A DNA stretch of 8,467 nucleotides from Actinomycetes bacterium (GTDB taxonomy: Bacteria > Actinomycetota > Actinomycetes > Actinomycetales > Microbacteriaceae), in NCBI GenBank assembly GCA_023432305.1, contig JAEYUT010000378.1, forward strand, positions 1 to 8,467, given 5' to 3'. The notes beneath the pieces were generated by a model. It was not told where the DNA came from. It did not search any database and saw nothing but the letters and a program-made list of their open reading frames with translations. The position numbers and the translations under genes are program-made. Positions 1 through 6,397 of the stretch are shown here, in pieces. How positions within the stretch are numbered: position 1 is the stretch's first letter; the number at the start of each line of letters is the position of its first letter.

Positions 1-1
1 C

Positions 2-859
2 ACGAGCGCAGCGGCCCGCCCCGTCGTCAGCGGCAGCGGCGCGGCGCTCCGCATCGACGCCAACGGCGCCGCCGGCCAGATCGCCGCCCGCACCGCCGTC
101 GACACCGCCCGCGACGCCGCACGCGCACACGGCATCGCCGCCGTCGCCATCCACGGCTCCACCCACTTCGGCGCCGCCGGCTACTACGCTCGCGCACTGG
201 CCCGCGACGGGCTCGTGGCCGTCGTCGTCTCCAACTCGGAGCCCTGTGTCGTTCCGTTCGGCGGCCGCAGCCCGCTCTTCGGCACCAACCCGTTCGCCTT
301 CGCGGCCCCCACGAGCGGCGCCCCCATCAGCCTCGACATGGCCACCAGCACGTCCGCCATGGGCAAGGTCATGGTCGCGCAGGCCGAAGGCCGCAGCGTT
401 CCCGCCGACTGGGGAGTCGACACCGACGGCAACCCCACGACCGACCCGAACGCCATCACCGCGCTGCTGCCGGCCGGCGGCCCCAAGGGATACGCCCTCG
501 GCTACCTCGTCGAGGTTCTCGGCGGCGTCCTCACGGGCGCCGCGATCACCCACGGCATCGGCAACATGTACAGCGACTTCAGCCGCCCCCAGGATGTCGG
601 GCACTTCATGATCGCGATCGATGTCTCGCGCTTCCTCCCCTACGAGGACTTCCTCGCGCGCATGGATGCGCTCGCAGCACAGGCGCACGCCATCGCGCCC
701 GCGCCCGGATTCGACGCCGTGCTCGTACCCGGCGAGCCCGAGGAGCGCACGCGCGCACGCCGCACCGAGTCAGGGATCCCGCTGCCCGAATCCACCCTCG
801 ACGAACTCCGCGCACTCGGCGCCGACGCGGGCATCCCCTTCCCGGAGGTCTCCGCGTGA
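2..859 (+). CDS. Ldh2/YiaK-family NAD(P)-dependent oxidoreductase (5' partial)
   Basis: The reading frame is open from the left edge, giving 285 visible residues. The family is usually about 330-350 residues, so roughly the first 50 are missing. Family marks seen: GSTHFGAAGYY (His codon at 164-166), the GTNPFAFAAP stretch, LDMATSTSAMGKV, and GPKGYALGYLVEVLGGVLTGAA-like glycine-rich sequence, then a C-terminal PGEPEERTRARR stretch. This is the malate/L-lactate/sulfolactate dehydrogenase type 2 family, which also contains YiaK (2,3-diketo-L-gulonate reductase) and ureidoglycolate dehydrogenase. These are cytosolic NAD(P)H enzymes acting on 2-hydroxy/2-keto acids. The N-terminal His thought to be the general acid in YiaK would lie outside the window. 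The stop codon overlaps the next start (GTGA), so the two are translationally coupled. Substrate is unknown; the neighbours point to sugar-acid catabolism rather than central malate or lactate metabolism. The family call is secure, the exact reaction is not. Confidence 0.9.
   Translation, partial: TSAAARPVVSGSGAALRIDANGAAGQIAARTAVDTARDAARAHGIAAVAIHGSTHFGAAGYYARALARDGLVAVVVSNSEPCVVPFGGRSPLFGTNPFAFAAPTSGAPISLDMATSTSAMGKVMVAQAEGRSVPADWGVDTDGNPTTDPNAITALLPAGGPKGYALGYLVEVLGGVLTGAAITHGIGNMYSDFSRPQDVGHFMIAIDVSRFLPYEDFLARMDALAAQAHAIAPAPGFDAVLVPGEPEERTRARRTESGIPLPESTLDELRALGADAGIPFPEVSA
844..848 (+). promoter_or_regulatory. Ribosome binding site inside the Ldh2 gene for the downstream GTG start
   Basis: GGAGG, a perfect match to the anti-Shine-Dalgarno, 7 bases before the GTG at 856. 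It lies within the last codons of the upstream gene and fixes the start of the hydroxyacid dehydrogenase, supporting translational coupling across the GTGA overlap. Confidence 0.75.
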
Positions 860-1797
860 AGCTGCTCATCCCCGACACCGTCGAATTCGCGCTCGACCCG
901 ATCGACGGCGTCGAGATCGTCGAATACCGCGCAGCCGAGCCCCTCCCCGCGGCGCATGACGACGCGGAAGCGCTCATCGCATGGGGCAACTCGGATGCCT
1001 GGCTCGCCGACGTCGCGACGCGCCTCACCCGCCTGCGCTGGGTGCAGACCCTCTCCGCCGGAACGGACCAGATGATCGCCGCCGGCTTCGCGCCGAACGT
1101 GATCATCACCTCCGGTCGATCCCTGCAGAACCCCGGCGTCGCCGAGCACGCACTCGCGCTCGCCCTCGCGGGAGCACGGCGCATCCACACACTCACCCGC
1201 ACCCAGATCGGCCACCGCTGGGCGGCCGAGATCGGCGGACGCCAGCCCATCCACGACCCGGAGCGCGTCACCACCCTGCGCGACGCGCACGTCGTCGTGT
1301 GGGGCTTCGGATCCATCGCGCAGACGCTCGCGCCCATGCTCACCGCCCTCGGATCCCGTGTCACCGGGGTCGCGCGCACCGCCGGCGAGCGGGGCGGCTA
1401 TCCCGTGATCGCCGAATCCGACGTCGACAGCATCCTGCCGAGCGCCGACGTGCTCATCATGATCATGCCGAGCACCCCCGAGACCCGGCACCTGCTGAAT
1501 GCCGAACGCCTCGCTCTGCTCTCGCCGCGCAGCTGGGTCATCAACGTCGGGCGCGGCACCACCATCGACGAGAGCGCCCTCATCGAGGCGCTCCGAGCCG
1601 AACGCATCGCCGGGGCGGCGCTCGACGTGACCGAGATCGAACCGCTGCCCGCGAGCTCGCCGCTCTGGGACCTGCCGAACGTCATCATCACGCCGCACAC
1701 CGCCGGGGGTCGCCCCGTCGGCGCCGCCGACCTCATCCGCGCCAACGCCATCGCCCTCCGCGACGGCCAGCCGCTCACCAACACCATCACCCGCTGA
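856..1797 (+). CDS. D-isomer-specific 2-hydroxyacid dehydrogenase
   Basis: A 313-residue NAD(P)-dependent dehydrogenase that interconverts a D-2-hydroxyacid and its 2-keto acid in the cytosol. The central Rossmann domain has the nucleotide loop W149-GFGSIA-155 (third Gly of GxGxxG replaced by Ala). The catalytic triad of the family is complete: Arg233 in NVGRG, Glu262 in EIEPLP and His281 in TPHTAG. An Arg just after the second Rossmann strand (VTGVART) is the pattern often linked to NADP preference; that is inference. The length is at the short end, like GhrA-type glyoxylate/hydroxypyruvate reductases. The GTG start is chosen because GGAGG lies 7 bases upstream and the start overlaps the preceding stop by 4 bases. 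It sits between an Ldh2-type oxidoreductase and a HUMPS enzyme, so it probably reduces or oxidises an intermediate of the same pathway. Not phosphoglycerate dehydrogenase: no ACT/regulatory domain is present. Confidence 0.9.
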   Translation: MKLLIPDTVEFALDPIDGVEIVEYRAAEPLPAAHDDAEALIAWGNSDAWLADVATRLTRLRWVQTLSAGTDQMIAAGFAPNVIITSGRSLQNPGVAEHALALALAGARRIHTLTRTQIGHRWAAEIGGRQPIHDPERVTTLRDAHVVVWGFGSIAQTLAPMLTALGSRVTGVARTAGERGGYPVIAESDVDSILPSADVLIMIMPSTPETRHLLNAERLALLSPRSWVINVGRGTTIDESALIEALRAERIAGAALDVTEIEPLPASSPLWDLPNVIITPHTAGGRPVGAADLIRANAIALRDGQPLTNTITR

Positions 1798-1827
1798 ACC
1801 ACCCACCCGAACGCAGCAAGGAAGCTC

Positions 1828-2565
1828 ATGTCGACCTCCATCCGCCACCTCACGCGCGAGAACCTCACCCGCCCCCTCGTGCAGATCTCGCTCGACCTCA
1901 CCAATAACGACGAGGCCCTGCGCACCGCAGCCGTCGCCGTCGAATCGGGCGTCGACTGGATCGAGGTGGGCACCCCGCTCGTGCTCGCCGAGGGCCTCCA
2001 CGCCGTGCGCGCCCTGCGCAGGGAGTTCCCCGAGCACCCCATCGTCGTCGACCTCAAGACGATGGACGGCGGCTACCTCGAGGCCGAGATGATGGGCGAC
2101 GCGGGCGCCGACGCCGTCATCGTGATGGCCCGGGCGCACGAGGCCACCATCGAAGCCGTCATCGAGGCGGGGGACCGATTCGGCATGCTCGTGATGGGCG
2201 ACGACCTCGCCGAAGACGACCGCGTCGCCGCCTGTGTGCGCATGGAGAAGCTCGGCGTCGGCATGGTCATCCACCACATCGGCTACGACCACCGCAACAA
2301 GCACCCCGAGCTCGGGCTCAGCCCGCTCACCGAACTGGCCGGCATCGTCGCCGCGACGACCGTGCCTGTGCAGGCCGTCGGCGGCCTCACGATCGAGCAG
2401 GCCATCCAGTGCCCCGAGATCGGCGCGCCCGTCGTCGTGTTCGGCGCCCCGCTCGCGATCGACGGCAAGACGTTCAGCCCCGCGTCCGGCGACCTCGGCC
2501 GGGTGCTCACCGAGGCGGCAGCGCGCGTGCACGCCGCCCCCATCCACTACCCGGCAGGAGCCTGA
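1828..2565 (+). CDS. HUMPS-family (OMP decarboxylase superfamily) enzyme, hexulose-phosphate-synthase-like
   Basis: A 245-residue (beta/alpha)8-barrel enzyme of the family that includes 3-hexulose-6-phosphate synthase (HPS) and 3-keto-L-gulonate-6-phosphate decarboxylase (KGPDC; UlaD/SgbH). These cytosolic, Mg2+-dependent enzymes cleave or form a C-C bond through an enediolate of a sugar phosphate. The family's metal/catalytic residues are visible: Glu46 in DWIEVGTPL and Asp75/Lys77/Asp80 in DLKTMD. His150 sits in IHHIGYDHR, and Gly185-Gly186 plus the loop VFGAPLA (204-210) form the phosphate-binding end. KGPDC-specific Arg positions are Tyr153 and Ala207 by eye alignment, and the position of the KGPDC Glu112/HPS Asp is probably Gly124. 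So it matches neither known activity fully. AAGGAAG lies just before the ATG. No hexulose-6-phosphate isomerase gene is adjacent, arguing against formaldehyde fixation. The family is clear; the reaction is open. Confidence 0.85.
   Translation: MSTSIRHLTRENLTRPLVQISLDLTNNDEALRTAAVAVESGVDWIEVGTPLVLAEGLHAVRALRREFPEHPIVVDLKTMDGGYLEAEMMGDAGADAVIVMARAHEATIEAVIEAGDRFGMLVMGDDLAEDDRVAACVRMEKLGVGMVIHHIGYDHRNKHPELGLSPLTELAGIVAATTVPVQAVGGLTIEQAIQCPEIGAPVVVFGAPLAIDGKTFSPASGDLGRVLTEAAARVHAAPIHYPAGA
2553..2560 (+). promoter_or_regulatory. Ribosome binding site deciding the SDR start
   Basis: GGCAGGAG at the very end of the HUMPS gene, 10 bases before the ATG at 2571. It supports this ATG over the longer in-frame alternatives that start inside the upstream gene. 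Confidence 0.6.
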
Positions 2566-2570
2566 GCACC

Positions 2571-3308
2571 ATGAGCGTTCCCGAGATCCGCGACCGCGTC
2601 GTCTGGGTGACCGGTGCCGGCAGCGGCATGGGTCAGGCGAGCGCGGTCGCCGCCGGCACATCCGGGCGCCGCGTCGCACTCAGCGGCCGACGCGCCGACG
2701 CCCTCGAGATCACCGCACAGCGGATCGCCGACGCCGGCGGGCCGGACCCGCTCATCCTCCCGCTCGACGTCACCGATGCGCGCGCTCTGTCGGATGCGCA
2801 CGCGCGCATCGGGTCCGAGTTCGGACACGTCGACGAACTCGTGCTGGCGGCGGGCCTCAACACCCCGAAGCGCACCTGGGCGGACCAGTCGATCTCCGAG
2901 TTCGCGCAGATCGTCGACACGAACCTGGTGGCTGTCGCCCGCGCCATCGACCTCGTGCTCGACGGGATGCGGCAGACCGGCCACGGCACGATCGTGGTCG
3001 TCTCGTCGATCGCCGCCTGGCGACTGTCACCCGGAGCGGGAGTCGCCTACACGGCAAGCAAGCGCGGCCTCAAAGCGCTCACCGAGACGGTCAACGGCCA
3101 GGAGGGTCGCCATGGCATCCGCGCCACGCTGCTGCTGCCGGGCGACGTCGACAGCGAGTTCCTGCGGCTGCGGCCCGCTCCGCCCGACAGCGCCACCCGC
3201 GCACGCATGCTGATCCCCGAGGACATCGCCCGCACCGTGCAGTTCGTGCTCGACAGCCCGCCGCAGCTCACCATCGACGAGATGGTCGTGAGCCCCACAG
3301 GCTTCTGA
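2571..3308 (+). CDS. Short-chain dehydrogenase/reductase (SDR)
   Basis: A 245-residue classical SDR, the usual length for the family, cytosolic and NAD(P)(H)-dependent, likely oxidising or reducing a hydroxyl/keto group of a sugar or polyol derivative. The cofactor loop T14-GAGSGMG-21 fits TGxxxGxG. The two Arg in SGRRAD after the second strand suggest NADP(H). Active-site residues are Asn118 (DTNL), Ser146 (VVSSIAA), Tyr160 and Lys164 (YTASK). The spacing Ser-Tyr is one residue longer than in FabG-type enzymes, and the usual NNAG is replaced by LAAG. The ATG start has GGCAGGAG upstream and comes 5 bases after the previous stop; longer in-frame versions would run into the HUMPS gene. It is the last gene of the four-gene run. 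A FabG-like fatty acid role is unlikely given the context, but the substrate is not deducible. Confidence 0.9.
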   Translation: MSVPEIRDRVVWVTGAGSGMGQASAVAAGTSGRRVALSGRRADALEITAQRIADAGGPDPLILPLDVTDARALSDAHARIGSEFGHVDELVLAAGLNTPKRTWADQSISEFAQIVDTNLVAVARAIDLVLDGMRQTGHGTIVVVSSIAAWRLSPGAGVAYTASKRGLKALTETVNGQEGRHGIRATLLLPGDVDSEFLRLRPAPPDSATRARMLIPEDIARTVQFVLDSPPQLTIDEMVVSPTGF

Positions 3309-3385
3309 TCCCCTCCCCCTCCTCGCACGCGGCAGAGAAGTCCGCGCGGGACGCCCCTCCGACGGCACCGGCATGGGCGACCCAC

Positions 3386-3391
3386 TAGCCT
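3386..3391 (+). promoter_or_regulatory. Candidate -10 element of the gnd promoter
   Basis: TAGCCT fits the actinobacterial TAnnnT -10 pattern and lies 34 bases before the GTG of gnd, leaving a short leader with a GGAAGG site at 3414-3419. No convincing -35 hexamer is seen at the proper distance. It suggests that gnd is transcribed separately from the four-gene run upstream. Confidence 0.45.
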
Positions 3392-3425
3392 GGAGCACGT
3401 CCCCCAGTCAGTCGGAAGGTAACTC

Positions 3426-4880
3426 GTGTCCGGAAACGAAACTCAGGCCAACATCGGCGTCGTCGGTCTGGCGGTGATGGGCTCGAACCTCGCCCGCAAC
3501 CTCGCCAGCCGCGAAGGCAACACCGTCGCGATCTTCAACCGCAGCTACGAGAAGACCCAGGCGGTGCTCGATGCGCACCCCGAGGCCGGGTTCATCCCCG
3601 CAGCCACCTACGAGGAGTTCGCCGCGGCGCTGTCGAAGCCGCGCACCGCGATCATCATGGTCAAGGCGGGCGCCGGCACCGACGCCGTCATCGACGAGCT
3701 CGTGAAGGTGTTCGAGCCGGGCGACATCATCGTCGACGGCGGCAACGCGCTCTTCACCGACACCATCCGCCGCGAGAAGGCCGTCCGCGAGACGGGCATC
3801 AACTTCGTCGGCGCCGGCATCTCCGGTGGAGAAGAGGGCGCCCTGCTCGGCCCGTCGATCATGCCCGGCGGCTCCGCCGAGGCCTGGGAGACCCTGGGGC
3901 CGATCCTCAAGTCGATCGCGGCTGTCGCCGAAGGCGAGCCGTGCGTGACGCACGTCGGCACCGACGGCGCCGGCCACTTCGTCAAGATGATCCACAACGG
4001 CATCGAATACGCCGACATGCAGCTCATCGCCGAGGCCTACGACCTCATCCGTCGCGGCACGGGCAAGAGCCCCGCCGAGATCGCCGACATCTTCGCCGAG
4101 TGGAACACAGGCGAACTCGAGAGCTACCTCATCGAGATCACCGCCGAGGTGCTGCGCCAGGTGGACGCCGAGACCGGCAAGCCGCTCGTCGACGTCATCC
4201 TCGACCAGGCCGGAGCCAAGGGAACCGGAGCCTGGACGGTCCAGACCGCGCTCGACCTGGGCGTGCCCGTCTCGGGCATCGCGGAGGCCGTGTTCGCGCG
4301 CTCCGTGTCGTCGAAGCCCGCGCAGCGCGCGGCCGCCGCGAGCCTCCCCGGCCCCGACGGCACGCTGGAGATCGCAGACGCCGACGCCTTCATCGAGGAC
4401 GTCCGCCAGGCGCTCTACGCCTCGAAGATCATCGCCTACTCGCAGGGCTTCGACGCGATCATCGCGGGCGCCGAGCAGTACGGCTGGGACATCAAGAAGG
4501 GCGACATCGCGGCCATCTGGCGCGGCGGCTGCATCATCCGCGCACAGTTCCTCAACCGCATCACCGAGGCGTACGCGGCCGACCCCGGTCTCGTCGCGCT
4601 CGTGACGGCGCCGTACTTCGCGGAGGCCATCGGCCGCACGCAGCAGGCGTGGCGTCGCGTTGTCGTCGCCGCGGCCGAGGCGGGCATCCCCTCGCCGGCG
4701 TTCTCGTCGTCGCTCGCCTACTACGACAGCCTGCGCGCCGACCGCCTGCCGGCGGCTCTCGTGCAGGGACAGCGCGACTTCTTCGGTGCGCACACCTACC
4801 GTCGCATCGACAAGGACGGCACGTTCCACACGCTGTGGTCGGGCGACCGCAGCGAGATCAGCGCGGTCGACACCCACTGA
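3426..4880 (+). CDS. gnd: 6-phosphogluconate dehydrogenase, decarboxylating
   Basis: A 484-residue cytosolic enzyme of the oxidative pentose-phosphate pathway; it converts 6-phosphogluconate to ribulose 5-phosphate, CO2 and NADPH. Full length for the long (homodimeric) form. Landmarks in order: nucleotide loop G14-LAVMG-19 with N38-RS following the second strand (typical of NADP binding); the 6-phosphogluconate signature GISGGEEGALLGPSIMPGG from about residue 131; catalytic Lys187 in HFVKMIHNGIEYAD; the all-helical C-terminal domain; and the tail RDFFGAHTYRRID whose His/Arg complete the partner's active site in the dimer. The GTG start has GGAAGG 6 bases upstream and gives the family's normal N-terminus. 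A perfect stem-loop follows 12 bases after the stop. It has its own leader and -10, so it is probably not part of the upstream catabolic run, though its product ribulose 5-phosphate is chemically close to HUMPS substrates. Confidence 0.97.
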   Translation: MSGNETQANIGVVGLAVMGSNLARNLASREGNTVAIFNRSYEKTQAVLDAHPEAGFIPAATYEEFAAALSKPRTAIIMVKAGAGTDAVIDELVKVFEPGDIIVDGGNALFTDTIRREKAVRETGINFVGAGISGGEEGALLGPSIMPGGSAEAWETLGPILKSIAAVAEGEPCVTHVGTDGAGHFVKMIHNGIEYADMQLIAEAYDLIRRGTGKSPAEIADIFAEWNTGELESYLIEITAEVLRQVDAETGKPLVDVILDQAGAKGTGAWTVQTALDLGVPVSGIAEAVFARSVSSKPAQRAAAASLPGPDGTLEIADADAFIEDVRQALYASKIIAYSQGFDAIIAGAEQYGWDIKKGDIAAIWRGGCIIRAQFLNRITEAYAADPGLVALVTAPYFAEAIGRTQQAWRRVVVAAAEAGIPSPAFSSSLAYYDSLRADRLPAALVQGQRDFFGAHTYRRIDKDGTFHTLWSGDRSEISAVDTH

Positions 4881-4892
4881 TCCACGGACGCA

Positions 4893-4925
4893 GAAGCCCC
4901 GGACGACACCCTCGTCCGGGGCTTC
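4893..4925. terminator. Perfect 14-bp stem-loop between convergent genes (bidirectional terminator)
   Basis: Arms 4893-4906 (GAAGCCCCGGACGA) and 4912-4925 are exact reverse complements, with a 5-base CACCC loop. The stem begins 12 bases after the gnd stop and ends 22 bases short of the stop of the convergent CoA-transferase gene, so it can serve both. There is no clear U-tract on either side, as is common in high-GC actinobacteria. Confidence 0.85.
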
Positions 4926-4947
4926 GTCGCATCCGGGTGCGCGCGTG

Positions 4948-6309
4948 CTACCAGGCCGGGTCGTCGGAGCCGAGGGAACGCGGTGGGCGATCCCACGCGA
5001 TCCGCACCCCCGCGATGTCGAAGGGGCCGGGGAGCACGCGCACAGGGCCCCACTGCGTCTGCATGAGCTCGCCGTCGGCGGGCTCATCGCGCACCGACGG
5101 CGTCGCGCGCGGCAGACCGCGGGCGTCCTCCAGCTCGAACGCGGTGCGGGCGAGGGAGAGCCGGTGTGCGCTGCCCTCCCCCGACGTCAGACGATCGCGC
5201 AGCCCCGCAAGCACCGAGGCGGCCATCAGATAGCCGGTGGCGTGATCGAGCGCCTGCACGGGCAGAGGCACGGGGCGCGGGGCTGCGACGGCGCGCATTC
5301 CCGCATCCGCGATCCCGGTCGACATCTGCACGAGGCTGTCGAAGCCGCGGCGCGACGCCCACGGGCCCGTGAACCCGTACGCATCGAGTGAGACGTCGAC
5401 GAGACCTGGCCGCAGCGCGGCGCGCTCCTCGACGCCCAGGCCGAGGCTCTCGAGGCCACCCGGTCGGTAGCCGTGCACGAGCACATCGGCTTCGCTCACC
5501 TTGCGATGCAGGCGCTCCCTCTCCACCGGGTCGCTCGCATCGACGCGGGCGACCCGCTTGCCGAGAGTCACATCGTGGGCGAGGGCGGGTTCGTCCCAGT
5601 CGGGCGGGTCGACGCGCAGCACTGTCGCGCCGAGGCCCGCGAGCAGGCGCGTCGCCACAGGACCCGCGAGCACGCGCGTGAGGTCGAGCACCCGAAGACC
5701 GGCGAGTGGGCGCTCGAGCGTCGGGGTCCACTCGGATGAGGCGAGCGATTCGCCTGTGCTCGCGCGCGCCACAAGCGGCTCGGCGGCGACCGCCGCGCCC
5801 TGCGGATGGGTGCGCCACTCCTCGGGGCGCCGCATGCGCGCCGCGCAGCCCCCCGCCGCGACGACCTCCTGCTCCAGCTGATCGGCCTCCCACAGGGCCA
5901 CCGCGCGCGAGACGGCTCCGCGTTCCGCGTCGACGCCGAGCACGCGCAGTGCGGCCTCGCGGTGATGCGGTGCGTTGGTGTGCAGGCGAATCCAGCCGTC
6001 GGAGGCCTGGTAGTCGCCCGCGATGGGATCCCAGGGGTTCGGCGCGATCCATCCGACGGGCCGCACGCCCGAGCGGAACCAGGCATCGACGAGTTCGCGC
6101 CGCACCGTCGCAGGCGGAGTCTCGATGCCGGTCGCCGCGAGCAGCGACTGCACCGCGGCCGCCGCAGTCGCGACCGACGCCGCCGCGAGATCCGACACCG
6201 GATACGGGGAGACGAGCGTCGCCACCCCCGCCACGTTCACGCCCGCCGCATCCACTCCGAACGCCTCGCCCATCCGGGCACGGAGCCTCGCGTCCGCCGT
6301 CGCCGCCAT
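4948..6309 (-). CDS. CoA-transferase, CaiB/BaiF family (class III), with reversed half-domain order
   Basis: A 453-residue protein of the family III CoA-transferases, which move CoA between acyl groups through an aspartyl-CoA intermediate. Residues from about 201 on carry the family's usual N-terminal signature: PLAGLRVLDLTRVLAGPVA, GLGATVLRVDPP, YRPGGLESLGLG, VDVSLDAYGFTGPW. Asp355 in ALDHATGYL aligns by eye with the catalytic Asp169 of formyl-CoA transferase. The first 200 residues instead resemble the distal part of a CaiB chain, notably GDYQASDGWIRLH (98-110), where the family normally has its small-domain/C-terminal segment. The order therefore looks swapped, or an ancestral double-length protein has lost an end. 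The ATG at 6309 has a -10-like TAGCGT 6 bases upstream and no Shine-Dalgarno, suggesting a leaderless mRNA. No acyl-CoA dehydrogenase or hydratase neighbours are present, so the substrate is unknown. Confidence 0.88.
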   Translation of the reverse strand: MAATADARLRARMGEAFGVDAAGVNVAGVATLVSPYPVSDLAAASVATAAAAVQSLLAATGIETPPATVRRELVDAWFRSGVRPVGWIAPNPWDPIAGDYQASDGWIRLHTNAPHHREAALRVLGVDAERGAVSRAVALWEADQLEQEVVAAGGCAARMRRPEEWRTHPQGAAVAAEPLVARASTGESLASSEWTPTLERPLAGLRVLDLTRVLAGPVATRLLAGLGATVLRVDPPDWDEPALAHDVTLGKRVARVDASDPVERERLHRKVSEADVLVHGYRPGGLESLGLGVEERAALRPGLVDVSLDAYGFTGPWASRRGFDSLVQMSTGIADAGMRAVAAPRPVPLPVQALDHATGYLMAASVLAGLRDRLTSGEGSAHRLSLARTAFELEDARGLPRATPSVRDEPADGELMQTQWGPVRVLPGPFDIAGVRIAWDRPPRSLGSDDPAW

Positions 6310-6315
6310 GCTCTG

Positions 6316-6321
6316 ACGCTA
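6316..6321 (-). promoter_or_regulatory. Candidate -10 element for a leaderless CoA-transferase mRNA
   Basis: TAGCGT on the - strand, fitting TAnnnT, ends 6 bases before the ATG at 6309. That places the transcription start at or next to the A of the start codon. No ribosome binding sequence lies in the gap, which fits leaderless translation. Confidence 0.5.
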
Positions 6322-6385
6322 CCCGCGGGCGCGGTGCACCGCCAGCGGACGCGCACGGCCCCCGGCGCGGGTGCGACCGGGGTGC

Positions 6386-6391
6386 GAGACT
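6386..6391 (+). promoter_or_regulatory. Candidate -10 element for the small membrane protein gene
   Basis: GAGACT, one mismatch from the common actinobacterial TAGACT, ends 6 bases before the GTG at 6398. A purine run GGGGAG fills the gap but is too close to the start to act as a normal ribosome site. The layout mirrors the opposite-strand promoter 65-70 bases away. Confidence 0.4.
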
Positions 6392-6397
6392 GGGGAG

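Noticed and set aside
856..1797. Phosphoglycerate dehydrogenase (serA)
   Set aside because: At 313 residues there is no room for the C-terminal regulatory domains seen in actinobacterial SerA, and the gene sits in a catabolic run with no serine genes.
1828..2565. Formaldehyde-fixing ribulose monophosphate pathway (hxlA with gnd)
   Set aside because: The pathway needs a 6-phospho-3-hexuloisomerase, normally adjacent. None is visible, an SDR follows instead, and the key active-site positions do not match HPS exactly.
640..2679. Very long open frame on the - strand (679 codons), and similar ones at 3408-5087 and 5084-6919
   Set aside because: They lie opposite well-recognised genes in a high-GC sequence where stop codons are rare. 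Their translations are Arg/Gly/Ala-rich without any family motif, while the other strand carries clear catalytic motifs in every case.
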